Part shown: piece by piece, positions 46,642-57,337 of the stretch
Layout: each line of letters opens with the position of its first letter
Position numbering within the stretch: position 1 is the first letter of the stretch
NCBI RefSeq assembly: GCF_043290135.1
Contig: NC_134705.1
Coordinates: forward strand, 40,290,771 to 40,354,770
Length of the DNA stretch: 64,000 nt
Reading direction: 5' to 3'
Source: Rhipicephalus microplus
Taxonomy: Eukaryota > Arthropoda > Arachnida > Ixodida > Ixodidae
Program-made: the position numbers and the translations under genes
The notes under the pieces: generated by a model
Told to the model about the DNA's origin: nothing
The model's database searches: none
What the model saw: the letters and a program-made list of their open reading frames with translations, nothing else

Positions 46642-47691
46642 CTACGACTCAAGGCTGTGGAAAATGTCCGAGTCGCCACTCTTCTTTGCCTCCTTGTTCT
46701 TCATCGAAGCTCGTTTAGACTGCTGGTGTGACTCAATTGCTTTCACATTCCACTGTGGTCTGCGTATGGGCATGCTGCGCGTAGTACGGGGATCTACAAT
46801 TTCAGGTAACATGCGGTCTCTGTAAAATCTGATTAGTTGTGGAAGCATTCTGAATTTCCAAAAGTCATTATCTCTTTCGATCCGCTGTACGTGGATGCCT
46901 TTCGACGTGCAGACGACGAAGTGGCAGAAACTTCTTTTAGTGATATGCAGCTGGCCTTGCACTTGGTAGATATAGTTATGAGAGCAGCTCAATTTGGGTG
47001 GTTCGTGTACTTGGCTCCTTTGATTGTACTTTTTAGCTGCCTCGGATGGCTCCATGTCCTTCGCAGTGAATGGGCACTTCACCTCCACGATACCGTCGCT
47101 CGCAATTAATCCGTCTGGCTACGCCGCCAAGAATCCGTACTCTGGGTAAACAAATAACCCGCAAGGTTGCACAGCAGTTTCCATTTCTTGCTCGTATAAC
47201 CGGAGTGCAACACGTTCCTGTTGTCTTCCATGCTCAAGAGCGGCACTGGTGAAATTTTTCTTATAGAGCAGGGTCTTCCCGAGCGTGTCACACGGTGTCC
47301 ACTCCCTCCTTCGGCATACTGCATAGAAATTCGACGCCGTTAGGCGCATGTTTCTTTCAAAATGCCATGTAGGATTATCAGCCTGTTCTCGAGTAGCCTT
47401 CTCAATTTCCATCTGCTGTTTCTCATTCACCTGCAGGCTTGCTAAAACAGCCCGTTCTTTCTCGGCATATTCCTCTGGTGGCATGTCTGGCTGCTGGCAA
47501 TTCGGACCATAATGAATCATTGAGTCGTTCACCGTAGACTCCTTGCGCTTATGCTGCTGGTGGCCATTTTCTTCAGTTTTCTTCTGAGAGACTCTTTGTT
47601 TGCTTTCTGAGCCGTCTTCTTGCTTGCGTAGCGCTTCAAGACGGCTGCGGGGCTCTTGCAGGTTACAGCCTTGGATGTGGTGCAGTGCCAC
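46642..47691 (-). pseudogene. YqaJ-type PD-(D/E)XK nuclease domain (second frame, one TAG)
   Basis: Coding resumes in a shifted frame as IHYGPNCQQPDMPPEEYAEK, then RNMRLTASNFYAVCRRR (the R-x-TAS-F helix of YqaJ), CGLFVYPEYGFLAA, TAG at 47119-47121, then PDGLI, IVEVKCPFTAKDM (D...E-x-K catalytic residues), YIYQVQGQLHITKRSFCHF and FYRDRMLPEIVDPR. YqaJ proteins are lambda-exonuclease-like nucleases. The layout and spacing fit a single domain once the TAG is ignored. It follows the transposase in the same unit, suggesting both acted in one protein. Confidence 0.75.
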
Positions 47692-48695
47692 TGTGGCCCC
47701 AGCTGAAAGCTGAGCGCAGCTCCATAACAGCGGTGTTCATAAGAGCCCTTTTGACATCTGTTGATCTGTTTACCACCAGATAGTTTGGCTACCAGTGCCA
47801 TGACTGCCTCGGCAAGATTACTTGTATCATCTGTCACAAGACGGTCAGCTTTTTCGGCAATTATATTGGCAGCGGTAACTATTCTCATTTGTAGCACCTT
47901 AGGCATGCCATCATAATTGTAGTCACCTTTGGGGCCATCACAGAAGCAGTCTTTGCATCTGTCGTGGCAACCAAAAACATGTTTTGGGCCATTTATGAGG
48001 TCGCCCGCAAGCTGGCGCGTAAGGTCGGCTTTCTGGGCACGCTGCTTTTGTGCAGTACCCTGTACATCTCTAAGAATGTTTTCGTAGTGCTTTATGGCCT
48101 TACGTGCACCATTTTTTAACCGCTTAATCCCAGGGCCACTTAGGAAAGCTGAACTGCCCTTTGTTTCTTTGGATATGCCATAGAGCCGAGTGGTGTAACA
48201 TTTCACAACATGGTTTGCACATTCCCTTTTTTTTACAATGCGCCCGTACTCCACTTTCGTGAGTATCTGATGTAAAACGGACAAATACCCGTCCCCTATG
48301 AATATCCGGTATTCCGCACCATGCATTTCCACGCTTCTCTGGAAGCCTTCAACGATAATATCCGACTCCATTGCCCCTGAGCTTTGGTTCCAATTCTTGT
48401 AGCACACATGGTCTTTCTTGCCATTTCCCGTCATAGAATAGTGCTCACAGGTACTGCACAGCTTGTTTCGTAATCCTAGGTAGAGGAGCTTCTTCGTGCG
48501 TTCTCCTATAATCACAGCGACACCAGAGTTGGCGGAATACCGGTGTCCATGACTGCGGTGTGACCACCCACCATCGACAATCACTGTTATATAGGGGGTT
48601 ATGCTATCCTCACAAAAGCCCCAGCTTCTTCCGCGAGTTTTTTTTTCTTCTTTTCCGGCTTTTACCATTTGGTCAAGAAGGACGGTTTTCCAGCA
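47529..48695 (-). pseudogene. Mutator-like transposase core (exon 2, first frame)
   Basis: Encodes about 388 residues. Visible motifs: TVIVDGGWSHRSHGH (first acidic residue), NSGVAVIIGERTKKLLYLGL, CSTCEHYS and HVCYKNW cysteines, SSGAMESDIIVEGF, YRIFIGDGYLSVLH (second acidic residue), YGRIVKKRECANHVVKCY, and GCHDRCKDCFCDG. These match, from memory, the arthropod Mutator-like transposase domain with its DG-W, GSSGAME and GDGD blocks; here the last reads GDGY. The expected role is DNA cleavage and strand transfer for the host element. The frame ends at 47529, inside an overlap with the next coding frame. Confidence 0.7.
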
Positions 48696-49022
48696 CTGCA
48701 ACAAAACAAAAATTACAGCAGATTACAACGTCGAAATTGTTTTCACAATAGCGATGCCGCACTTTGTAATTGCGTCAATGCGTGAGTGAGCTCCTAGACA
48801 GCACGATTACTGGCTCACTTGTAATCCTGACATCTCACGATCAATTGTTTCATTGTATACGACGAAATGTTGCAGAGAAATTCTCATCGTGCCGTACTTC
48901 CGTTCAAAACGCTAGCGATGCACGTGCCACTGTCGCTTCACGTGAATTTTACTAAAAATAAAGCGCTGTACATCCTTCATCGTCTTCAGAAAGAGAAAAT
49001 AAATGTTTATCAGCTTATTTAC
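48696..49022 (-). other. 327-bp spliceosomal intron of the transposase-YqaJ gene
   Basis: Starts GTAAATAAGC and ends TTTTGTTTTGTTGCAG. Removing it joins ...EESLGK to CWKTVLLDQ in phase 0 and restores one continuous domain. In-frame translation of the intron (VNKLINIYFLF) has no family resemblance. Confidence 0.75.
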
Positions 49023-49577
49023 CTTTCCCAGGGACTCCTCCCGGCGTAGAAAAGCCCCTTTGCTCATAGAAGGAATTTCCATGACTGCCATTGCTTCCTC
49101 GAAATCGAGTGGCCCGATCCGATACTCATGAATGCCCAAACAGCAGCATCATTGACTCCTACGTTTGCTTTGTCAGTGAGGGACGTTGGTTCTGTGACGG
49201 GGTCAGTCGTCAACTTTCTGATTTCCTGACATTCACTGCAGGTAAAAGTGAGCTCCGACCAGAGCCCCACTCTCCGTTCTTTCATGAGTGCAAAACGTCC
49301 AGTCAGCTTAGGACAGCTGTGGTCGTCGAGACTACGAACAGCGTTCACGAAATGGGCCAGCTACACAACTCGTCTTCCGGTGATGATCGGCTCCTCTGGC
49401 TGAGTTGTGACGCTTGTCTCCAGACTCAGGCCCGGCAGCGACTCTTCGACGATGCCGAAATTGTCCCAGTATTCAGACGTTGCGTCATCCTCTCTGGCAA
49501 AACCACTGTCGTCCAAGCATGGCGTACAGGCGGCGCTTTGGCGTTGCTCTCTGTTGCTCTCCGGCGAATTCGCCTTC
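49023..49577 (-). pseudogene. Exon 1 of the transposase-YqaJ gene
   Basis: Encodes an acidic N-terminal stretch (DDATSEYWDNFGIVEESL), then EEPIITGRRVV, a TAG, LAHFVNAVRSLDDHSCPK, LMKERRVGLWSELTFTCSEC, VNDAAVWAFMSIGSG, then after a 1-base shift LDFEEAMAVMEIPSMSKGAF and LRREESLGK. The conserved ERRVGLWSELTF, VNDAAVW and IPSMSKGAF segments are what I know from Mutator-like transposase N-termini. The donor AAG|GTAAAT at 49023/49022 leaves phase 0. The upstream edge at ATTTTCAG|GA (49577) is tentative; the start codon may lie in a further exon. Confidence 0.65.
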
Positions 49578-49850
49578 CTGAAAATTTTACAGGAAAGTAC
49601 ATCATGTGGTTAGTGAGCTAGCACCAGATGCACAGGGATCGTAGCAACTACATTTCCAAAGCTGGCATGAATAATAAGCTGGTGTGGTGAGGGACCGATG
49701 CAAAACTCAAAATAAAAGGGCGAGTCCTTTTCTCAGTCGGGATAATTACTGAAAAGAATTTCTGCCGACAGTCGTCTACTATGGGTTGCTTGAATGTCGA
49801 TAAAAGGCAAGATAGACGGTACGGGTGTTTGTGCTGCCTTCCTTGAACCT

Positions 49851-49899
<49 letters not shown>

Positions 49900-52237
49900 A
49901 TCAATCAATCAATATATCAATATATAAATTAAATAGTTTTGTTTCCAAAAAAAGCATATTTACGGTAGAAAAGGGTGGCCGGGATAAAATATGAACCATT
50001 ACGGATTGACGAGTGCGTCATAGCGTTTTGAGAGGATGGTTGGGCGGATAGGGCATGTGACACGCTGTGTGCGCGCGTGTCCGTGCGCTGTGGGATAAGC
50101 GCTCGTGTGTACAGAATCATTTGATTGGGTGCATCTCGCATCTTTTTTTTTACTTTGAGCACAGTCTAGCTTTTATAGAACACTTTCTCAGTTACAGTGC
50201 TCAGCTCTCAAGCACGCCGCGTGCTTGCGACAAAAGCAGCATCAGACAAAAATGCCGGGCTTTGCCACCACTGCTCAATGTTCCGCCCGCAAATATGCTG
50301 TTCGATCGGACAAGTGCAGGTCAGAAAGATAGACGGAGCCCAAGGTCACGACAAATAAAAGGCGCCCAAGCAGATAAACACGCAAGCAGGAGCGTTGTGA
50401 CGTACACACAGCGTGCTGTAGGTCCTGATTCGCCCAGACCTCTCGTCACAGCGCTAAGAAGCACCTACCCTTAGCCTTTTGATACACGGCAGCGACATTT
50501 CAGATACACAAAGAAACAAGGCTTTTTATAGACTCCACACGTCCGTAGATCTTAGCACTTTCTTCTCACGGGCGCGCATTATCTAGGAGTGACTGCGTGT
50601 CCAGCGTCCTGTACACGCACCTAAAGGCGCTGCAGCAACAAAATACGGGCTATAGCATTGGACAGTTTTGTTCAGCTGAAGCCGTAAAACAGAAGTTCTA
50701 ACGAATCATCTTTGTACATATATAGCCGCCAAAACTAACATGCCAGCATAAAATAGAGTAAAGTATAGCAGTGTAGCTGGCAACGTAAAGCTGATCATAG
50801 AAAGAATGTCGCCCACAACGTGACAACTTGCCTTCTGCTTCCTTCCTTCCTTTACGGAGCCCACATTGCGTCTGGGGTACAAAACGAGCTCGCCACCGTA
50901 TCAAGAATAGGCTTCTATAATGTTTTTTTTTTCTTTTTGCTGCTGTAGCTGCGCGCTTTTATTATCAAAAGAAACCACAGTAATCGAAATGGTCTTACCT
51001 TGAATGGTGTGAAAATGCAGCTGCTGCCCGTGCTCGACATGTCGCGATGGCGGCTCTCTTGCTCTTCCGTGAAGCTCTATCCTTATGATTTGTCATGACT
51101 CATGTGAAGCCCGGCAAGGCACTCGTGCTGCAGGTACTCCCACAGGCACTCGCAGCGCACGCTAAGCAAACTCTAAAGAAGCCCTCTATGTGAGCAGTGG
51201 ACACCAGAGGATGCGGCAGAAATGCATTCTATCCTAGTGTCTCACGCTACTACAGCACTGTCGCCTTCCGTGCTGAGCACGCATTTTTGTGTCCGTCCTC
51301 ATCCTCACTCAGCCCGCCTCCCCCCTCGTCATGCTGCCTCGCACCTTCAGGCTATCATAGTGGCTGTTATTCCACATCTCCAGCCCTCGTGCGAGGTTAT
51401 CTAGACTATTCAGGTGTTAGTGGTGTCTCCTTGGGCACCCCTTCTTCCCATGGAAGCACCTGGTAAAACGCGTTCCTCGCTCACTATTGACGGGGGACTA
51501 GCTGGAGGAGAAAGGCGCGTCGTGTTCGCACATTGTTCACTGATAGGCGCGTGGCTAATTTACTTATACGTTCGTGGCTTTGGAAGTCTGCCTGGTTAGG
51601 AAGCACATGGCGGCAGACACCGGCTGTGTGTGAGAGAGGGTCGGGAGAGGAGGCAGTTGTCGTTACTTAAGTAAAAGAGAAAAATTTAGCGGACTTTAGT
51701 CCCGAGAAGCTCTTGCTTGCTGTCCTCGCAGCTGTCTTGTAGTGTGCGAGAAGTGCACACAAGGCCAACACGACGAGTGGTCGGCGTTCCTTTGTCGTGA
51801 AAAGTACTCTGGGTTGACTTACCCCTCGAAATCCAGACCTGCCTGGCGCATTTGTGCGATACGTCTTTCTAGCGCATTACCCCCGTTTACATGGTCGTGA
51901 TGCGCCAGTTGTCGCATTCGTATAAACGCTGTGCGTGCCGTGCCGCCTTACGGCAAACTGTCGACGCGCGGCTATACGCAAACGTGCTTTCTTATCGAGG
52001 AAAGACGAACTGGACCCCCCTCCCAACAACCGTGGAGACATTTAGTAGTACTTATTTAACTTGAAACGGCAGGTGAACCAATTTTGATGTGTTTGCGAAG
52101 TCGACAGAACGAAGGCCAGACTGGTGACAAAAGGTGCAAGATGAACGTAGGTTAGCTGAAAAAAAAAACCTATTTGAATGGCGCGCTGAAAAAACACGTT
52201 GGCGGTGGTGGCGGCGCGCTGATCGGTTGGTGTCTAG
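49578..52237. other. No gene recognised over 2.7 kb
   Basis: Includes the TCAA-type array at 49850-49912 and unique sequence. Open frames at 50067-50474 and 51197-51599 have no motif and overlap one another. A CpG-rich part lies at about 51740-51990. Confidence 0.4.
49850..49912. repeat. (AATC)n tetranucleotide microsatellite
   Basis: About 15 units of AATC with one CGATC variant near the right end. The Ser-Ile-Asn-Gln frame across it is an artefact. Confidence 0.95.
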
Positions 52238-53782
52238 GGAGCGTACGATACCGTGGTTCAAGGGGAATTGTGGGGAATACTGCACACTAGGCGTGGAAGA
52301 TATAGTCACTAATTTTTTAAAGGAGATCTATAAAAGTAACAAGGTAGTTATAAAGTGGGAAAACAGGTATCTAAGCCCACAGAGGTGAAACGGGGGCTTA
52401 GGCAGGGGTGTCCTCTGTCACCCTTGCTATTCATGATGTACCTACAAGGATTAGAGGCCAAATTAGAGGGAAGTGGACTGGACTTCAACCTCTCTTTCGT
52501 TAAACAAGGAAAACTCATTGAACAGGCACTACCAGCATTAATGTACGCAGATGATATAGTGCTAATGGCCGACAACAAGGAAGATTTGCAGAGATTGGTG
52601 GACATCTGCGGTAATGAGGGAGATAGGTTAGATTTCAGATTCAGTAAGGAAAAATCAGCAGTCATGATTTATAAAGACAATGAAGGTAGTGAGCTTAGAA
52701 TAAAGGAGGTCACGCTAGAGATAACAGATAAATACAAATATCTGGTCGTATGTATAAGCAATGGGACCGAGTACCTAAGGGAACACAAAATATTTGTGAC
52801 GACTAAAGGTAACAGGAATGCAGCAGTGATGAAAAATAGGTCACTGTGGAATTACAAGAGGAATATGGAAAGGGATCATGGTGCCTGGGCTGGCGTTCGG
52901 CAATGCGGTTTTGTGCATGAGATCAGAAGTTCAAGCAAGATTAGAAATTAAGCAACGTGGAATGGGTAGGCTTCCCGTGAGCAGGAGCTCACGGGAATAC
53001 GCCAAACCAGGGAGTACAAGGTGATATGGGATGTACATCAATTGAGGGCAGGGAAGCTAGCTGCAAGATCAAATTTGAGAATCGATTGAGAGAAATGGGG
53101 GAGGAGCGTTAAGATAGGAAGGTTTTCAGCTACTTGTACATGAAGAATGTCGATACAAAATGGAGGAAGCGAACCAGGAAGTTGACTGGTAAATACTTGG
53201 AAAACAGCAGGGCACCAAACCAAAAAGAATTATCGGTTAAGAAGTAGGTGAAGGAAGCTGAGACCGATATGTGAAGAATCGGCATGATTAAGAAGTCCAC
53301 ACTAGATATCTATCAAACTTTTAAGCAGGAAATAGCCAAGGAAAAGATCTATGATAATACTCGGGGTAGTTCTCTACTGTTTTAGGCGAGGACGGGAGTA
53401 TTGCGAGCAAAGACATATCGGGCGAAATACGAAGGGGTAGACACGGTATGCAGTGCGTGTGGAGAGGATGAAGAAACTGCCGAAAACTTGATAATGTTCT
53501 GAAAAGGGCTTCACCCTGTAGTTCAGGTTGATGGCGCAGAGTTTTTCAAAGCACTGGGGCTTACGGAGAGTGAGGGCAAAATAGACTTTAAGCGGGTAGA
53601 ATTAACTAGAAGAAGGTTATCTGATCGGTGGCTAAAGTCAAGGCACGAGTGAAAATTGAACCCTTCGCTGCAAAGTACGAATCCTCAACCTCGCGATTTA
53701 AGGAAAAAAATCTATTTTTTGGCTCATTAAGTATTACGGCTTGGTGGCGCTCGCCACCGCCCAATCTAAAGGGTACAGCCAT
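52238..53782 (+). mobile_element. LINE-X copy 3, 5'-truncated, plus strand
   Basis: RT coding enters at about 52238 (VEDIVTNFLKEIYKSNKVV). It continues with GLRQGCPLSPLLFMMYLQ, LPALMYADDIVLMADN and LRIKEVTLEITDKYKYL to 52951, and then in shifted frames through the zinc motif region (CSACGEDEETAENLIMFC, near 53450-53505). The 3' UTR ends GGGTACAGCCAT and the ATCC tail begins at 53783. It has many frameshifts and is more decayed than copy 2. Confidence 0.85.
52355..52951 (+). pseudogene. LINE-X copy 3 reverse transcriptase palm fragment
   Basis: About 198 codons open, covering motif B (RQGCPLSPLLF), catalytic YADD in LMYADDIVLMADN, and the thumb edge to GNRNAAVMKNRSLWNY. Motif A lies upstream of the truncation. 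After MERDHGAWAGVRQCGF the frame departs from the family sequence because of an indel. Confidence 0.8.
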
Positions 53783-54289
53783 ATCCATCCATCCATCCAT
53801 CCATCCATCCATCCATCCATCCATCCGTCCGTCCATCCATCCATCCACCCACCCGCCCACCGACCCACCTACACACCCATCCATCCATCCATCCATCCAT
53901 CCATCCATCCATCCATCCATCCATCCATCCATCCATCCATCCATCCATCCATCCACCCACACACACACCCACCCACCTACACATCCATCCATCCATCCAT
54001 CCATCCATCCATCCATCCATCCATCCATCCACCCACCCACCCACCCACCCACCCACCCACACACCCATCCATCCATCCATCCATCCATCCATCCATCCAT
54101 CCATCCATCCATCCATCCATCCATCCACCCACCCACACACCCACCCACCTACACATCCATCCATCCATCCATCCATCCATCCATCCATCCATCCATCCAT
54201 CCATCCATCCATCCATCCATCCATCCATCCATCCATCAACCCACCCACCCACCCACCCATCCATCCATCCATCCATCCATCCATCCATC
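53783..54289. repeat. (ATCC)n array grown from the LINE-X copy 3 tail, with higher-order structure
   Basis: About 507 bp of CCAT/CCAC-type tetranucleotides. Interruption blocks of the type CACCCACCTACACATCC occur at about 53970 and 54140, roughly 170 bp apart, so larger blocks have been duplicated. The array starts exactly at the conserved LINE-X 3' end. Histidine/proline and Trp-Met-Asp-Gly frames across it are artefacts. Confidence 0.9.
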
Positions 54290-54591
54290 ATCTACAGAAA
54301 CGACCTAGCAAAAATTTGCTGGCGGCGGCGCACCGACTTTTCGGCGCACACCTCTAGTCGTGCGCTGCGAAGCAATCTATGCCTGTTTTTCATTTAATAC
54401 GCAGCTATAAATTATAAAAAAACGTTTTTCAGTTGTTATTTGTAAAAAAATGATGTAGTAGGTGTCAAAACGTTTTTTACTGGTAAATAAAGTATAATTT
54501 TTTCTCATTTTGATTTAAAAGTTACAACTGCTGCCATAATTTAGACGGCGCTATCGGCGCTGTCATAACCTATTACAAGTTTTCTTCCTCC

Positions 54592-54830
54592 GTGTACAAG
54601 TCTTTCTTCCGTCTTCTTCTCGTTTCGGCAGTCAAAGGAGAAGGTTGCGTGTTTGCGCGCTCCTTAGCTAATCGGACACGTGCGGGTCTAGCGGCGTTTG
54701 TTTTCCTTTGTCCGGACGGGCGTTTGTCTTTTTCCAGAAGGGACGCGAGTCCCGCGACTTGGCATGCGGTAACCCGGCGAGCGCCCGCACCGGATTCTCG
54801 TGGGCATCTCGCACGTTTTGGTGAGGTTTT
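54592..54830 (+). repeat. LINE 5' region repeat, copy A
   Basis: TTTCTTCCGTCTTC, CGTTTCGGCAGTCAAAGGAG and CTCGCACGTTTTGGTGAGG recur in copy B at about 55456-55690. Both copies also give the similar peptide NRTRAGLAA / DRTRAGLAA and VTRRAPAPDSR. Copy A is cut off at GGTTTTTAGGGG, where a different repeat begins. Confidence 0.75.
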
Positions 54831-54974
54831 TAGGGGCGAAGCTCCTTATGGCGTGGCTTGTGCGTCCCTCTTAGTATGTAACCACCAGTGGCACATACCC
54901 GAAATAGGTATAACATTTGACCTCCAAGGTGGTGCCGGTGAGATATTTCTTCTGTGCGTTGTTTAACAATAAAA

Positions 54975-55444
54975 AATAGTGCTCAATGTACATGCCAATA
55001 GCTGCTAATGGGGAATGAGAGACAGGAGCATTCGGCTTTTAGTCAACGCGCACGTTGCGATCCCCATTAGCAGCCATTGGCATGTACATTGAGCACTATC
55101 GGACAAGAAAGGGTTGCTACATTATATTCGCAGGGTGTAACCTCCTTAGTTTTAGAAAGGTTTAGCGATCGTTGAGCCGCGGGGCCATGAATACAATGAA
55201 CTAGTATATACCATGAATGAATTCGAGGTGGTTTAAGGGGGGAAGCAGATACGAAGCGCAAGCCGTAAGAAATTAAAAGCTGAATCCTCCTGTCTCTCAT
55301 TTCACATTAGCAGCCACTGGCATGTACATTGAGCACTATCTGACAGGAAAAGGTTGCTACGTTATACTCGCTGGGCGTAACCTCCTTGGTTTTAGAAAGG
55401 TTTAGCGAGCATTGGGCCGCAGTGCCATGAATACAGTGAACTAG
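54975..55444. repeat. Complex inverted and tandem repeat cluster between two LINE 5' copies
   Basis: TGCTCAATGTACATGCCAAT near 54979 is inverted at about 55060-55100. Blocks starting CATTAGCAGCCA at 55065 and 55305 are 240-bp direct repeats running to ACTAGTATA near 55204 and 55444. ATGAGAGACAGGAG near 55015 is inverted at about 55285-55300. No coding. This looks like nested copies of a foldback or MITE-type repeat. Confidence 0.7.
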
Positions 55445-55455
55445 TATACACCATG

Positions 55456-55690
55456 AACTTTTCTTCCGTCTTCACGTTTCGGCAGTCAAAGGAGAAGGTT
55501 GCATTTTTTGCGCGCTGCTTAGCTGATCGGACGCGTGCGGGTCTAGCGGCGCTCGTTTTCCTTTGTGCGGACGACCGTTTGTGTTTTTCTAAGAGGGACG
55601 CGAATCACACGACTTGGCAGGCGGTAACCCGGCGGGCGCCCGCACCGGATTCTCGTCGGTATCTCGCACGTTTTGGTGAGATTTTTTCTC
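55456..55690 (+). repeat. LINE 5' region repeat, copy B
   Basis: Second copy of the 54592-54830 sequence. It continues into TTTTTTCTCCCGCTTTGGG and then into the ORF1 fragment starting at 55798, so copy B is the one joined to its natural downstream sequence. Confidence 0.75.
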
Positions 55691-55797
55691 CCGCTTTGGG
55701 AGCTCTTTTTTTTCTCTGAATAGGCTAGTTTTACTTTGATTTTTCTTGGTAGGCTAGCTAGCATCTGACCCCAACGCCGCGTGGTACGCTTGCCGCA

Positions 55798-56162
55798 ATG
55801 GGGGACCCTTCGCGTCTGAGGCCCATGACCTTTTCTGGTCGTGTGCCTAGAGGTGTCCGCGGTGTTGACATATGCAATGATTTGCTCACGCGCTTCCAGG
55901 TCGAAGATGTGGCTTGCGTGCAGAACTTTGGGAGGGGAAAGTTCGAGATAACCTTCCGCAACGATGACGCAGTGAGGCGGTTCAAAGCTTGGCCTGAAGT
56001 ATACGTTGGGAAGAAAGTCTCCAAGTTTCGCTACCTGGGCCCGCGCACCTAGACTGCGAGTTTTCGGCTACCGGAGGATTACCAGGGCGAGCACCTGGCG
56101 CGCGAACTCGTGGGCTTTGGGGAGGTACACTGTCGCCTTTATGAAAGGGAACACGCAATCGC
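55798..56162 (+). pseudogene. Retroelement ORF1-like fragment with one stop
   Basis: The ATG at 55798 starts MGDPSRLRPMTFSGRVPRG. The body reads VEDVACVQNFGRGKFEITF, AVRRFKAWPEVYVGKKV, then TAG at 56050-56052, then LPEDYQGEHLARELVGFGEV and a stop. This resembles the N-terminal nucleic-acid-binding part of LINE ORF1 or gag proteins seen in arthropods (inference). No zinc knuckle or ORF2 follows; an inverted repeat begins instead. Confidence 0.5.
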
Positions 56163-56376
56163 GTGACTGCTCTCTACAACGGCTGCCTACAGTATCTTGC
56201 AGCGCTTGTCCAGCGGCCATAACTGGTTGTTTTGTTTGCCAATAGATGACGCCAAAAGCCAACGTCTTTTTTTTTTGCTGTCGATTGATGAACCATCATC
56301 AATCGACAGCAAATCCTGTAGGATGGCGTCGCAGACCACGCGCTCACGTGTTGCCTTTCATAAAGGACGACGGTGT
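56127..56376. repeat. Foldback: inverted end of the ORF1 fragment with an 18-bp hairpin
   Basis: GTACACTGTCGCCTTTATGA near 56127 recurs inverted (TTTCATAAAGGACGACGGTG TAC) near 56355-56376, imperfectly. Inside, 56274-56291 and 56296-56313 form a perfect 18-bp stem (TTTGCTGTCGATTGATGA and its complement) around a 4-nt ACCA loop. Confidence 0.7.
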
Positions 56377-56707
56377 ACTTAAGATCAAAAAAGAGAGCGC
56401 ACCCGGTTGAGTATTTGGAATCGCTGGCCCCGCATCACACGGAAGAGAGATAAGAAAGAGTGCGATGACGCCAGCGTCAGGATTGCTCGCACGCTATTGG
56501 TTACTTTCTGTAAGCGACGTGCACGTCTGTATAGGTACGTAGAAGTGACCAAGCACGCACCCGCGATAGAATGCGCGGAGTTTGCCGGCTGTTCCATCAT
56601 ACGGAAGCACCCACAACCTGTCGCCACACTTTCTCTACCTTTCCCTTCTGCCATTCTGAACCCATCTTTCCTTCACCGTGTAGGAGCTGGTCTGAACCGT
56701 TGTTTTG

Positions 56708-56872
56708 ATTGATATGTGGGGTTTAGCGTCCCAAAACAACAATATGATTATGAGAGACACCGTAGTGGAGGGCTCCGGAAATTTCGTTCGCCCACTTGGG
56801 GTTCTTTAACGTGCACCTAAATCTGAGCACATGGGCCTACACTTCCGCCTCCATCGGAAATGCAGTGAGCTG
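56708..56872 (+). repeat. tRNA-type SINE copy, 3' truncated
   Basis: TGATATGTGGGGTTTAGCGT, CCCAAAACAACAATATGATT, GTAGTGGAGGGCTCCGGAAA, GGGTTCTTTAACGTGCACCT and CGCCTCCATCGGAAATGCAG follow in order. It is the best preserved of three copies in the window and ends before the tRNA-like segment seen at 26704-26885. Confidence 0.8.
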
Positions 56873-57118
56873 AACCGTGCTACCCGCAAAGTCGCAAAGT
56901 TTCAGTAGAGGCTGTTTTTTGTTTTGTTTTCTTCAATCAACGCCTTTGCCATACGCGAACTTAATACGGGAACTTTGATTCATGCGAACTGAAGTTCGAA
57001 ATTACTACCTGACGTTCAGTATCGCGCTTCTGTCCCACATCAGGCCAGTAGCAACTACCGTTGCAGAAACGCGATTCCTACTGACGCTCACAGCTGAATT
57101 AGACGCCAGCACATCAAA

Positions 57119-57337
57119 CGTAAAGCGCGTTTCGGTCAACGACGCGGTACCGAATGACATGGCAGCTATGCGCACATTTACGTGCGAAATAGACGCCAGT
57201 TCGGCAAGCCCATCCGACGTGAAGTGCCTCCGCGTCGACCTCTGCATAGACGGCGATGCGCATGAGTGGCTCGCCAGCAACAGCAAGGCAACTAATACGA
57301 TGTGGATCATCGATCAAAAATTCGGAAATCTAAAGAG
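57119..57337 (+). CDS. Exon 1 of a two-exon gene fragment (family uncertain)
   Basis: Encodes VKRVSVNDAVPNDMAAMRTF, TCEIDASSASPSDVKCLRV and EWLASNSKATNTMWIIDQKF, ending GNLKR. The donor AAAGAG|GTATGTT leaves phase 2, which the acceptor at 58127/58128 fits exactly. The layout resembles the N-terminal region of tick ZSWIM or MULE-transposase-like proteins (inference from memory, not certain). The left limit is not fixed; upstream frame is open to 56982 and an additional exon may supply the start. Confidence 0.4.

Larger units (their letters stand above)
46642..49577 (-). pseudogene. Mutator-like transposase joined to a YqaJ-type nuclease, spliced but broken
   Basis: One transcription unit read right to left: exon 1 (about 49577-49023), a GT-AG intron (49022-48696) and a long second exon (48695-46642). 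Domain order is a cysteine-containing N-terminus, a Mutator-like transposase core and a C-terminal YqaJ-type PD-(D/E)XK nuclease. Breaks seen: TAG at 49361-49363, a frameshift near 49108-49115, a frameshift within 47529-47691 and TAG at 47119-47121. Coding matches continue after each break, so decay is recent. Transposase proteins of this type with an added YqaJ domain are, from memory, common in tick annotations. I did not find terminal inverted repeats. Confidence 0.7.

Noticed and set aside
53606..54397. Open frames of 104-226 codons rich in His-Pro-Ser-Ile or Trp-Met-Asp-Gly
   Set aside because: They are translations of the ATCC array at the LINE-X tail.
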